A stretch of 64,000 nt of DNA. Origin: CAVYXZ01 sp965223835 (lineage in GTDB: Bacteria; Chloroflexota; Anaerolineae; Aggregatilineales; Phototrophicaceae). A model generated the notes under the pieces. It saw only the letters and a list, made by a program, of their open reading frames with translations, was not told the origin of the DNA and did no database searches. Shown here piece after piece: positions 43,578-52,539 of the stretch (positions within the stretch are counted from its first letter, which is position 1; the number at the start of each line of letters is the position of its first letter). The DNA lies in NCBI GenBank assembly GCA_965223835.1, contig CBDCXQ010000001.1:1674001-1738000 (forward strand), in the 5' to 3' direction. The position numbers and the translations under genes are program-made.

Positions 43578-43901
43578 GTGATCGTAGTTGATGGAACCGA
43601 CGCGCAGCGGGTTATTGTTTTTAGCGGGCACATTGACGCTGCTGGTAGTGTTGAGCTGGAACAGATTGTTACTCAGGAACTCAATAATGGGCACCATGAA
43701 CTGGTGCTCGACATGAGCGCGGTAGACTATATTTCCAGCAAAGGGCTACGGATGCTGGTCGCTTTGTGGAAAAAAGCGCATGACGCCAAAGGCGAATTGG
43801 TGTTAGCCGCTATGCAACCATCGATCCGCGAGGTTTTTAATCTGATTGGCTTTGATCTGGTATTTACAATTGTCGATTCGCTGGATGAAAAGTCAACCTG
43901 A
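43578..43901 (+). CDS. Second STAS-domain anti-sigma factor antagonist
   Basis: A 107-residue STAS protein with IVFSGHIDAAGSVELEQ and the phosphorylation segment LDMSAVDYISSKGLRMLV. GTG start at 43578, 7 bases after the kinase gene stop. It differs clearly from the first STAS protein, so the two are not a recent duplication. Confidence 0.85.
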   Translation: MIVVDGTDAQRVIVFSGHIDAAGSVELEQIVTQELNNGHHELVLDMSAVDYISSKGLRMLVALWKKAHDAKGELVLAAMQPSIREVFNLIGFDLVFTIVDSLDEKST

Positions 43902-43906
43902 CCGCG

Positions 43907-45538
43907 TTATTGATTGCGCCACGCATCAATGTCGTTTAAGTTGACCTGCCCAAATGGTGGCAGGAAACCGCCATCACCATCACAGGCAGCGGCGCCTTCC
44001 TGGGGCAAGTCGGTGCGCGGAACGAGCAAGGGAGTCTCCGGGCTAAAGTAATTCCAGGCGGCGCGCGAAATTCCCTCAATTAACGGCCAAGCACGGGTAA
44101 AACTAAAGAAGTCTGTATCCTCCCACAGGAAAATTCCGATAATGTAATCCCGGCCATTGGGCGGGTAAACTATGCCCACGTCACCGTGTATGGTATCGAG
44201 CCAGCCGTTCTTATGCGAAATTCGCGCGTCTGGGGGCAGGCCACCCTGCAACAGCCGTAACAGGTCATTGCCGCTCATCAACTCGAGCATCTGGCGGCAT
44301 TCATTTTGCGTATACTCGCCATTCGGATAAGCCGCCATCAACCCAGAACCATAATTGGCACAGTCATAAACCAGGCTAAATAGGGTGCCCAGGTCCTCAG
44401 CGGTTGTCTGGTTATAGGGGTCTGGGTCGGTATTAAAATTGGGGTTGGGTGTGGTCGGCGGTGCGGCAATCGCACCAAATTGCTGGCCCTCAACGCCCAG
44501 TACAAACGGTGCGGTGATGTAGGTATTTCGTGCACCTAGATACTGTGTGTTGGTGGTAACACTGGCAAGTCCCTGGAAAATATCATTACCGCCACCGATG
44601 ATCTGCATGATGAGATTAGAGGACGAATTGTTGCTGCACAGGAGCGAATTCGCCATCAAAAAGGCTTCTTCATCGGTTGGGGCCAGCACCAGCGTGCGAT
44701 AATAGTCGATAAGGATCGGCACCTTAATCGTGCTGGCCGCCGAGAACGCGACATCGCCCAACAGATTGATCTCTTCCCCTGTTATGAGATCAAGAATATA
44801 CACAGAGGCGACGGTGGTTTGCCCATCAAAGATAAAGCCTTCAGAATCGAGATAGTCAATGATGAGGTCTTCCAAAAGTTGAATGTTCAGTGACGCTGCG
44901 CCAGTATCCACCAGGGGTAGCTGTACGGTGCGGTTGACCGGGCTGCGCAGCGCTTCATCGATCAGCGGGAGCGCCCGACGAATATCCAACTGCTTGCCGC
45001 CGGGTCCGGGATTGATAGTTAAGGTGTCCACATCGTAGGTGGCTTGCTGACCCTGTAGATCATAGCGTCGACTGATGTCCTGCAAAAATTGGTCGAGCGA
45101 GTTCTCCTGATAGGTTGCTAACAGGTCAATGTTCACGGTGCTACGGTCTTCCTGGCCGAGTAAGTGATTGAAGAAGCGAATCCAGTTTTGCGCACTGGCA
45201 TCTCCCGCTGCGGTCGCTTCGGCCAGCATCGCCGCATTATTGCTGCGAAAACCAATGGCGGTTGGTTCTAACACAATTGGATTATCCCCATACCACAAGA
45301 TAACCGGTTCGGCTAAGGCGCGCTCCCAGGTTGCGATCGCTTCACCGGGCAGCATATTGCCGACTGGCACCCCGGCCACATTCGTGCCGGCGGGCAAACG
45401 GTCCTGCTGTTGGCTGAAATTGATCAATTCAAAAATAAACAAGCCGACTGCACCCAAAACCATCAAGCTCGACAAGATGGGTAGGAGCGGTAGTTGTTGG
45501 TTGCGTCGCCGTTTGGTGCCCAGGCCGGTGACTGTCAT
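43907..45538 (-). CDS. Membrane-anchored serine hydrolase (class A beta-lactamase-like)
   Basis: A 543-residue protein with one N-terminal membrane anchor (about 18-40). The external part has a PG-binding-like or VanW-like region (about 50-220), then a penicillin-binding-type serine hydrolase domain (about 240-500). The catalytic SxxK is Ser269-Lys272 (SAASTIKVPIL). SSN at 306-308 stands in the SDN position and KNG (SHKNGWL) replaces KTG. Role could be cell-wall peptide hydrolysis rather than antibiotic resistance. Its start overlaps the NUDIX gene end (ATGA). Confidence 0.8.
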   Translation of the reverse strand: MTVTGLGTKRRRNQQLPLLPILSSLMVLGAVGLFIFELINFSQQQDRLPAGTNVAGVPVGNMLPGEAIATWERALAEPVILWYGDNPIVLEPTAIGFRSNNAAMLAEATAAGDASAQNWIRFFNHLLGQEDRSTVNIDLLATYQENSLDQFLQDISRRYDLQGQQATYDVDTLTINPGPGGKQLDIRRALPLIDEALRSPVNRTVQLPLVDTGAASLNIQLLEDLIIDYLDSEGFIFDGQTTVASVYILDLITGEEINLLGDVAFSAASTIKVPILIDYYRTLVLAPTDEEAFLMANSLLCSNNSSSNLIMQIIGGGNDIFQGLASVTTNTQYLGARNTYITAPFVLGVEGQQFGAIAAPPTTPNPNFNTDPDPYNQTTAEDLGTLFSLVYDCANYGSGLMAAYPNGEYTQNECRQMLELMSGNDLLRLLQGGLPPDARISHKNGWLDTIHGDVGIVYPPNGRDYIIGIFLWEDTDFFSFTRAWPLIEGISRAAWNYFSPETPLLVPRTDLPQEGAAACDGDGGFLPPFGQVNLNDIDAWRNQ

Positions 45539-46014
45539 GCGATTGTCCGATGGGCGATGCCTGCCTGGATCGCCTTGTAATGAAACGCATGTAATTGTGG
45601 CAGATCATCGGGCATTACCCAGCGATGATCCAGCAATTCGCTGCTCAATTGACCAACCTGATCTGTCGTTTCACAAAGATAAGCAAAGTCGAAGTGGGTG
45701 CCAAAAGCGACTTCTAAGAGCAACATGGGGCCAACCTGTACGGCAAGTTCTAACTCTTCATACAGTTCCCGTTGGATCGTGTGCGCCGGGCTTTCATCAT
45801 GGTCTACCCAGCCCCCAGGCAATCCCCAGGGGGTCACGGGATGAAAGACATGTTCCACCAGTAAAATTTCACCGGTGGCATTGAAGACCACCCCGACGGC
45901 ACCTGCGGTAAATTTGGTTTGACGAATGCGCCACAGGCGACGGGCCAGATAAACCAGCCAGGGAGCACGTTGAACTACGTTAGCAATTTGTCGTTGAACG
46001 TTCAGACTATTCAC
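45535..46014 (-). CDS. NUDIX hydrolase
   Basis: A 159-residue enzyme that cleaves nucleoside-diphosphate-linked compounds. The NUDIX box is complete in its acidic part: GGWVDHDESPAHTIQRELYEEL. Substrate unknown. Start is GTG at 46014 with GGAG upstream. It precedes and overlaps the serine hydrolase gene by four bases, so the pair is coexpressed. Confidence 0.87.
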   Translation of the reverse strand: MNSLNVQRQIANVVQRAPWLVYLARRLWRIRQTKFTAGAVGVVFNATGEILLVEHVFHPVTPWGLPGGWVDHDESPAHTIQRELYEELELAVQVGPMLLLEVAFGTHFDFAYLCETTDQVGQLSSELLDHRWVMPDDLPQLHAFHYKAIQAGIAHRTIA

Positions 46015-46170
46015 CAGACTCCGATTGAATTCGTCAGTTTAGCCGAGGGTTCGGTTCACGTCAACGGGCGCAAATCGTCCTCTAATTTTAGTATAACCGG
46101 AACGAAACGCGAACATTCGTTTGCTATGCTATACTTTTAATAATTGTTATCCAGACTAGGATGGTGTGCG

Positions 46171-49100
46171 TTGGACTTCTTAGATATCTTTGTACGCTCA
46201 CCCGGCGACTTATTGTTTTTTCTGGCGGTGATTCTGACGATTGAAGCCGGTGTGTTTATGGCGTTGGAACGTCGCTTGCGCGTGCCTGAAGATCGTGGTG
46301 CTGAGCGTTATTTGCTGGCAGGGATCGGTGTGACCATCGTTTGGGCTTTACTGATGGTCGGAGCGGTTTTTGCGTTGTTAGCCGGGCAGGACGCGACGGT
46401 GATCTTGCCACCCTTGGAGCGCGTCGCTCAGTCCGTGACATTGATTTTATTTGGCTGGGCGTTCATTACCGTCGATAATCAGCAATGGGGCCGGTTGCCC
46501 AACATCATCTTATTGGTCGGTTTGGTCCTCCTGATTGTGGGCTACATTGTGACCGGTGTCCAATGGCCCGATCTGGCTGATACAACTGATTTCAACCTGA
46601 GCGTTTTTGGCGTGGCGTGGGCGGTGATTCCGGCCCTGATTTCACTGGTCGGAATTTTGCTGCTGGTGACTTATTTTCAGTATGTGGCTGATGCGCCGCT
46701 GAAGCTGGTTTTTTTTCTGGTCATTCTCGCGGGCAATGTTGGTACGCTGGTCCAGATTTCTCAGGGCGATATTATTGGCGATGCCGCTGGTCTCGTCCGG
46801 TTAACATTTTTAGCCGCATTACCCATTGTTCCTGCTGTGATCTACCGGATGGTAATCAACCATCTGTTCATCGAAAAGTTAGCGGCAAGCCAAAGCATGG
46901 TTGCGGTGCCGATTGATGACACCTCACCTTCAGCCTCCATGGCGCCCGCGATTGAGACACCTGTTACTTCACCATTGGAACGTGAATCCGTCCAATTATT
47001 GCGTGCATTGGGTTTGATCCTGGAAGATCCATCGCCGATGGAGATTCCCCAGCAAATCGTAACAACCGCGTTAGAGGTCTTGAAGGCTGATATTGGACTG
47101 TTGCTCACGCTGCATGATGCCAACTATGCTGATATTGTCTACGCTTATGATGCGGTGATGGGCCGTGAACCTTCGGTCATCTCATTGAATCTGGATGATC
47201 AACCGACACTGGTAAATGCGATTGAACGTCAGGCCCAGCGTCCGCTTTACCCGGATCGCAACACCGAGGAACTTCACGATTTTTACACGCGATTGGATAT
47301 TGGGCAGGTTGGCCCCGTTTACTTCCAGCCACTGACGAAGAATGACACCCTGATTGGCGTGCTAGTGGTGGCGTTGCCGTATTCCGCCCGTGAACTGACT
47401 GGCCCGGACCGCGAACGCTTAAAAGGCATCGCACTCATTTCGAGTGGCTTGCTGGCGCTGAGTCTGGAAGCTAAAGAAGCCCGACTTAAGGCGGAAGAAC
47501 GGGCCATTGAGGCGATGGTCCAGGGTGTCAGCCTCGATGAAGTAGATGACGAGGCTGTCATCGCGGCCCGCCAGGAAATGCAGGCTGCGCTGGAAATCGC
47601 GCGCGATCAAATTGCGGCGCTCAACGAGCAGGTCAAAAACCTTAAAATCGAACTGGACTATGAGCGCGGTCGTCTAACTGAGTTGCTGGGTGATACGGAG
47701 GAAGGGTTATCCGCATCACAGCGCATTCTGGCTATCCATGACGAACAGGAACGATTGCAGCAGGAACGCGATGAACTGTTGGCGCGTTTGCAAGAGGCCG
47801 AAACAACGCTGGCCGGTGCAACCGGCGGTGATAATGCTGATGTTTTCAATACGATGATCGAAATTTTGCAGCGGGAGCGCGATGATCTTGAAGCGCAAAA
47901 AGAATCGCTGTTGAGCCAACTCGAAACGTTGCGGTCCAGCGGTCAGGCCCCGATTCCCGAATCATTCCAGCAGATGCTGACGCGTATGACCGATGATCGT
48001 GCCCGGTTAGAGGTGGAGCGCAATCGACTGACCAGTACCCTGGCCGATATTGAAGCCCAATTACAGGCGTTGGGCATTGAGAACGGACCCGCCGGGCTGG
48101 CACAGTTGGTCGGGCAGTTACATGAGCAACGGGCCAGTCTGCAAGCCAAATTTGATAACCTTAAGGGTGAGCGCGATACGCTCTTGCGGGAGCGTACCCG
48201 TCTTGAAGCGACGATCGAACGTGAACAAGAGCGTGACAAACAGATTGACGGCTTACAGCAAGAGATTGCGCATCTGGCCGCTGACCGCGAAGCGGCGCAG
48301 AAGCAGCGGGAGAAATTGCGGGCCGAACGCGATGAATTGCTGGAAAAACAAGATGCAATCAAGGAACACCGCACCCGTCTGTTGGCCGAAGCGGAAGGCT
48401 ACCGGCTGGAACTGGAGGATACACACCAGGACACGGCCCAACTGCGGCAAAAGCTACAAACCGCTGCTGATGAACGAAGCGATTTGATGAAAACAATTGA
48501 TCGGCTCCATGCTGAGCGGCAAAAGCTAGTCAATGAGCGCGATCAGCTTCTGGCGCGTGTCGAGGGTGATCGTGACCGTCTGCAACAATTGGGCACGGAT
48601 GGGGTGGGTTCGTTGACCACCATGATCGAAGAACTGACCGAGCAGCGGAACCAACTGGAGCACGAATTGCATGAAGCGACAACAGCGCTGGCTGCTGCCG
48701 AAGATCGTGTCGAATTGCTGGAAGTTCAGACGGGTGCCAGGAGCAATGCAGCGCATGTGCCGCTGGATGATCCAGCCTTAATTCTGGGTATGGTTCAAGA
48801 ACTACGGACGCCCATGACTTCGATCGTTGGTTACGTCGATCTATTGTTATCTGAATCGGCAGGTATACTGGGCGAAATGCAGCGTAAATTCCTCCAGCGA
48901 GTTTCGACCAATGTGACGCGCTTGACGACGATGCTGGATGATCTGACCCGGATTACGGCGTTAGATACCGGCCAGTTTATGCTGGTGGCTGAGCCGGTTG
49001 ATGTAATAGCGTTGATAGAAGATGCTATTACGAACTCTGCCAGCCAGTTCCGGGAAAAGGGGTTGACGGTTAATCTGCATCTGAGTGATGAAGATTTGCC

Positions 49101-49509
49101 GCCGGTGGCCGCCGACCAGGATGCCATGAGCCAGATTATTGGTCAACTTCTGACAAATGCTTACCTGGCCTCGCCACCCAGTACGGAAGTTACGATTACC
49201 GCTCGGCGGCAGGAGGTGACGCTTTCAGAGAATGGTTCACGCGAACGGGTGGATGGCCTGTTCGTCGCCGTCGCCGATCGTGGTGGTGGTATCGCCGAAG
49301 ACGATCAAGCACGTGTTTTCAGCCGAAAGTATAAAGCTGATAATCCATTGATTCAAGGACTGGGTGATACGGGTGTCGGCCTTGCTATTGCGAAGGCGCT
49401 GGTGGAAGCTCATGGGGGACGGTTATGGCTCGAGACTCAAGTAGAAGTTGGCAGCACCTTTAATTTTGTTCTGCCCCTGGAAACCGCATTGGTGGTCGAA
49501 AAAGGTTAG
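46171..49509 (+). CDS. Membrane sensor histidine-kinase-like protein with GAF, long coiled coil and a Gln in place of the phospho-His
   Basis: A 1112-residue protein: about seven membrane segments (1-230), a GAF sensor domain (about 266-443), a very long coiled coil rich in Glu/Arg/Gln heptads (about 443-855), a dimerisation/phosphotransfer helix (about 870-935) and an HATPase domain to the end. The ATPase boxes look intact (LLTNAYLAS, VADRGGGIAEDD, GDTGVGLAIAKALVEAHGG). The H-box reads MVQELRTPMTSI: the codon at 48796-48798 is CAA, so the phosphate-accepting His is Gln876. It therefore cannot autophosphorylate at the usual site. Start is probably TTG 46171 (AGGATGG upstream); the frame could extend to 46144. 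No response regulator is adjacent. LysM and LCP genes follow directly. Confidence 0.85.
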   Translation: MDFLDIFVRSPGDLLFFLAVILTIEAGVFMALERRLRVPEDRGAERYLLAGIGVTIVWALLMVGAVFALLAGQDATVILPPLERVAQSVTLILFGWAFITVDNQQWGRLPNIILLVGLVLLIVGYIVTGVQWPDLADTTDFNLSVFGVAWAVIPALISLVGILLLVTYFQYVADAPLKLVFFLVILAGNVGTLVQISQGDIIGDAAGLVRLTFLAALPIVPAVIYRMVINHLFIEKLAASQSMVAVPIDDTSPSASMAPAIETPVTSPLERESVQLLRALGLILEDPSPMEIPQQIVTTALEVLKADIGLLLTLHDANYADIVYAYDAVMGREPSVISLNLDDQPTLVNAIERQAQRPLYPDRNTEELHDFYTRLDIGQVGPVYFQPLTKNDTLIGVLVVALPYSARELTGPDRERLKGIALISSGLLALSLEAKEARLKAEERAIEAMVQGVSLDEVDDEAVIAARQEMQAALEIARDQIAALNEQVKNLKIELDYERGRLTELLGDTEEGLSASQRILAIHDEQERLQQERDELLARLQEAETTLAGATGGDNADVFNTMIEILQRERDDLEAQKESLLSQLETLRSSGQAPIPESFQQMLTRMTDDRARLEVERNRLTSTLADIEAQLQALGIENGPAGLAQLVGQLHEQRASLQAKFDNLKGERDTLLRERTRLEATIEREQERDKQIDGLQQEIAHLAADREAAQKQREKLRAERDELLEKQDAIKEHRTRLLAEAEGYRLELEDTHQDTAQLRQKLQTAADERSDLMKTIDRLHAERQKLVNERDQLLARVEGDRDRLQQLGTDGVGSLTTMIEELTEQRNQLEHELHEATTALAAAEDRVELLEVQTGARSNAAHVPLDDPALILGMVQELRTPMTSIVGYVDLLLSESAGILGEMQRKFLQRVSTNVTRLTTMLDDLTRITALDTGQFMLVAEPVDVIALIEDAITNSASQFREKGLTVNLHLSDEDLPPVAADQDAMSQIIGQLLTNAYLASPPSTEVTITARRQEVTLSENGSRERVDGLFVAVADRGGGIAEDDQARVFSRKYKADNPLIQGLGDTGVGLAIAKALVEAHGGRLWLETQVEVGSTFNFVLPLETALVVEKG

Positions 49510-49512
49510 TCC

Positions 49513-50610
49513 ATGCAGCGTGATTTTGGCAATGAAGTCATCGTCGCAATCGTCGCGGTCAGTGTGTTGGCGTTTGCGCTGACCTTCGGGATAATTATCT
49601 CGCTGTCCAATTCAAACGCGGGCACAATCGCGCAAAGCAATGTGGCAACTGATGCGCCGGTTGCGACGCTCACCGTAACCATAACAGTGACAAATGAGCA
49701 AACTGAAGAGGCGACGGTCACGACCGAGGCTTCCCCGACTCGTGAACCAACAGCAACGAATGAGCCTTCAGCGACTGCAACAGCGACAACGACACCCGAA
49801 CCGACTGCGACCACTGAACCATCGGCGACTCGCACATCAACTCGCACATCGACTGCGACAAATGAACCTACACGCACTTTGACGCGAACGCGTCGGCCCA
49901 GTCGTACACCACAACCGACAGCAACGGCGACAATGACAGCGACCATAACCACTTCACCGACGCCAACATCCTCAGCAACGAATACGCCCCGACCAACCCA
50001 AACGGCGACGGCAACTCGCACACTGACGGCAACACCTAAGCCAACTTTATCGGCCAGCCCTAAGACAGATTCAAGTCCAACACCAACCATCGAAAGTATT
50101 TGTATTGCTCCATTTGGCTGGGTTGCGTATGAAGTCCAGGATGGAGACAGTTTGATTTCGATTGCCCAGTCGATTGGCAGCACGCTGGACGCGCTGCGCG
50201 AGGCAAATTGTCTGGTAAGTATTGATCAGATTCAGCCGGGCGATCAATTGTCAGTACCGAGATTGCCTGCCGAAGCGCCGTCCGGGAATGAACTGGAAGC
50301 CCAGGGCTGTACAGATCCCAGTACGCAGATTACCAGCCCGGTTCCGGGAGCAAGGGTGCGCCTGTCATTTATCCTGGTGGGTACCGCAACGCTTGAGAAC
50401 TTCTCGTACTATCAGATCGAAATTCGCGCGGATACTACCAATGTATTCAATTTTTACTCGCGCTCGGTCAATCCAGTGGTCGATGGTGTATTGGGGGCGG
50501 TTGAATTGCGCAACTATGATCCTGGCCTGCATTGGGTGCGCCTGAGTGTGGTGGATGATTCCGGCCTGGTCAATACGCGGCCCTGTGCGATTCCGATGTT
50601 CTTCGAATAA
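49513..50610 (+). CDS. LysM-domain protein with a Thr/Pro-rich stalk
   Basis: A 365-residue surface protein. After a membrane anchor (about 8-30) comes a stalk of Thr/Pro/Ala/Glu repeats (about 45-190, such as TATATTTPEPTATTEPSATR). A LysM peptidoglycan-binding motif (VQDGDSLISIAQSIGSTLDA, about 212-255) follows, then a C-terminal immunoglobulin-like domain. The stalk is probably extended and possibly O-glycosylated. The gene starts 3 bases after the histidine-kinase-like gene, so it is in the same operon. Confidence 0.82.
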   Translation: MQRDFGNEVIVAIVAVSVLAFALTFGIIISLSNSNAGTIAQSNVATDAPVATLTVTITVTNEQTEEATVTTEASPTREPTATNEPSATATATTTPEPTATTEPSATRTSTRTSTATNEPTRTLTRTRRPSRTPQPTATATMTATITTSPTPTSSATNTPRPTQTATATRTLTATPKPTLSASPKTDSSPTPTIESICIAPFGWVAYEVQDGDSLISIAQSIGSTLDALREANCLVSIDQIQPGDQLSVPRLPAEAPSGNELEAQGCTDPSTQITSPVPGARVRLSFILVGTATLENFSYYQIEIRADTTNVFNFYSRSVNPVVDGVLGAVELRNYDPGLHWVRLSVVDDSGLVNTRPCAIPMFFE

Positions 50611-50672
50611 CCATAGATTAGAGGCGGTTGTTCAGTTAAACTTACTCCGTTTTGATGGTCAACGGAGTTGGT

Positions 50673-52523
50673 ATGGCACCGCAAAGGCGCTCGCGTATCC
50701 GTCGGTTTCTGGGATTCGTCTTGTTCCGCATTGTTCCACTGCTGTTACTGCTGGCGATTCTCGCCCAAAGTGTCATTTTGGCACAGCATCTTGCCCGGCG
50801 ATTGACGGAGCCAGCTCAGATACAACAGCGGCAGGCTATGTTTGCGGAAACAGTCACTGCGATCGCGCCCACCATTACGACCTTTACGCCCGTGCCACCG
50901 ACCCCTACCGATGTGCCGTCTGATACCCCTACTGCAACGATAACAGATACCGCTAGCGTCACACCGCTGCCGACGGTAACTGAGACTTTGACCGCTGAAC
51001 CGAGCGATACACCCGTTCCCACTGCCACGATTACAAATACAGTTGCGCCATCGCCAATGGCTGCCAATTTCGTGTTGGTCAGACAGTTTGTGACCAATAC
51101 GCCGGCTAACCAGAATCTGGTGTTTGCGACAAACACGCCTTCAGGCGAAGTCGCAGCGACGCTGACGCCATCCGTAGTTTCAACTGACACGCCAGTGCCA
51201 ATTGCTGCTACGACTGTTCCGCCCCCGACTGAATCCATTGCAATTGATGCAACCCCGCGCCCGTTGCCAACGGTACTGTTTTTGGGCGATCCCAATCCCG
51301 ATCAGGTTGATGTAACGGCGATTCCAGCCCGAGTCGAGCCTGTACCGCGCCAGGGTTATGACTTAATGAATATCCTGCTGCTGGGCACGGATGAGGAAAT
51401 TACCGGCGATAACTTCCGTCGGACCGATACCATGATTATTGTTTCGATCAACCGCACTACCGGGTCCGTCGCCATGCTCAGCTTGCCACGTGACCTGTTC
51501 GTCTATATTCCCGCATGGGGGATGCAACGTCTGAATCTGGCTTTTGCCAGAGGTGAGAATGGCGGCTGGAATGATGGGCCATTCGAACTTATCCGACAGA
51601 CGATTCTCTACAATTTTGGCATCAATGTTCACTATTATGCCTTAATCGATTTGAGTGGGTTTACCGAAGCGATTGATGCGGTGGGTGGTGTTGACGTCGC
51701 GGTTGATTGTGCTATTCAGAATCTGCCGCTCATTGGGGCAGAGGTTCCAGCCGCCGCCCGGCGGGTAGGAGAAGAAGGCTCCTATGTACTGGATGTCGGC
51801 GAATATCAACTGAGCGGGGCAGAGGCGCTGTGGTATGCCCGCGCCCGCGATAACAGTTCTGACTTTGATCGGGGTCGCCGCCAGCAACAGATTTTGCGGG
51901 CGGTGTGGCGTAAAGCGCTTTCTAGCGGTCAAATTACGAATAACCTGACCAATTTACCGGAACTCTGGAACCTCGCTTCGGAAATCGTTGAGACGAATCT
52001 GCGCTTTGAGGATGTGGTCGGCCTAGTGCCCTTCGCGCTCAACCTTAGCCCCGGCATGATTGAAAATTTTGCGCTGATTCGCACCTATCACACCTTGCCC
52101 TGGCAGCCGCCGAGCGGAGACTTTGTGCAGCTTCCGCTCTATGATACCCTGCGCCCGCTGTTGGAAGATTTTTATCTGCCACCTACTGATAGCCAAATCG
52201 TTGTGGAAGGTGCCAGCATTCGTGTCTTGAACGGCACCGAAAATGCTAATTGGGATCGTGTCGCAGCGGGGCGATTGGGCTGGGATGGTTTGAATGCTTT
52301 TGCTGATGGCAACGCTGATTCGACGACTTATACGGATACGGTTCTTATCGACTATACCGGCCAGACCAAAGGCAGCAGTCGCAACGAAATTGCCAGCATC
52401 TTGAACGTTAGGCCGGAAAATATTCAAATCAACCCCGATGCAAATCGTGAAGTTGATTTTGAAGTGATCCTCGGCAGCAATTACAATTCCTGCACGTTCA
52501 GTGTGTTACCGATTGAGGAATAG
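50673..52523 (+). CDS. LytR-CpsA-Psr (LCP) family protein
   Basis: Membrane-anchored LCP-type phosphotransferase that attaches polymers to the cell wall. 616 residues: a membrane anchor (about 15-40), a Thr/Pro-rich linker (about 70-220), the LCP domain (DLMNILLLGTDEE, RTDTMIIVSIN, MLSLPRDLFVYIP, later ARARDNSSDFDRGRRQQQIL with the active-site Arg/Asp residues), and a C-terminal LytR_C domain (IRVLNGTENANWDRVAAGRL). ATG 50673 has ACGGAG 5-6 bases upstream, so it is preferred over 50655. Likely cotranscribed with the LysM gene. Confidence 0.87.
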   Translation: MAPQRRSRIRRFLGFVLFRIVPLLLLLAILAQSVILAQHLARRLTEPAQIQQRQAMFAETVTAIAPTITTFTPVPPTPTDVPSDTPTATITDTASVTPLPTVTETLTAEPSDTPVPTATITNTVAPSPMAANFVLVRQFVTNTPANQNLVFATNTPSGEVAATLTPSVVSTDTPVPIAATTVPPPTESIAIDATPRPLPTVLFLGDPNPDQVDVTAIPARVEPVPRQGYDLMNILLLGTDEEITGDNFRRTDTMIIVSINRTTGSVAMLSLPRDLFVYIPAWGMQRLNLAFARGENGGWNDGPFELIRQTILYNFGINVHYYALIDLSGFTEAIDAVGGVDVAVDCAIQNLPLIGAEVPAAARRVGEEGSYVLDVGEYQLSGAEALWYARARDNSSDFDRGRRQQQILRAVWRKALSSGQITNNLTNLPELWNLASEIVETNLRFEDVVGLVPFALNLSPGMIENFALIRTYHTLPWQPPSGDFVQLPLYDTLRPLLEDFYLPPTDSQIVVEGASIRVLNGTENANWDRVAAGRLGWDGLNAFADGNADSTTYTDTVLIDYTGQTKGSSRNEIASILNVRPENIQINPDANREVDFEVILGSNYNSCTFSVLPIEE

Positions 52524-52539
52524 CTGGCGCTATTGTACT

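Noticed and set aside
47943..48374. 143-residue Ser/Arg/Cys-rich antisense frame
   Set aside because: Shadow of the Glu/Arg coiled coil of the histidine-kinase-like gene.
49506..50183. 225-residue antisense frame rich in Val/Gly
   Set aside because: It is the reverse reading of the Thr/Pro repeat DNA of the LysM gene; the sense frame has an anchor, a LysM domain and operon context.
50816..51295. 159-residue antisense frame
   Set aside because: Shadow of the Thr/Pro-rich linker of the LCP gene, low-complexity product.
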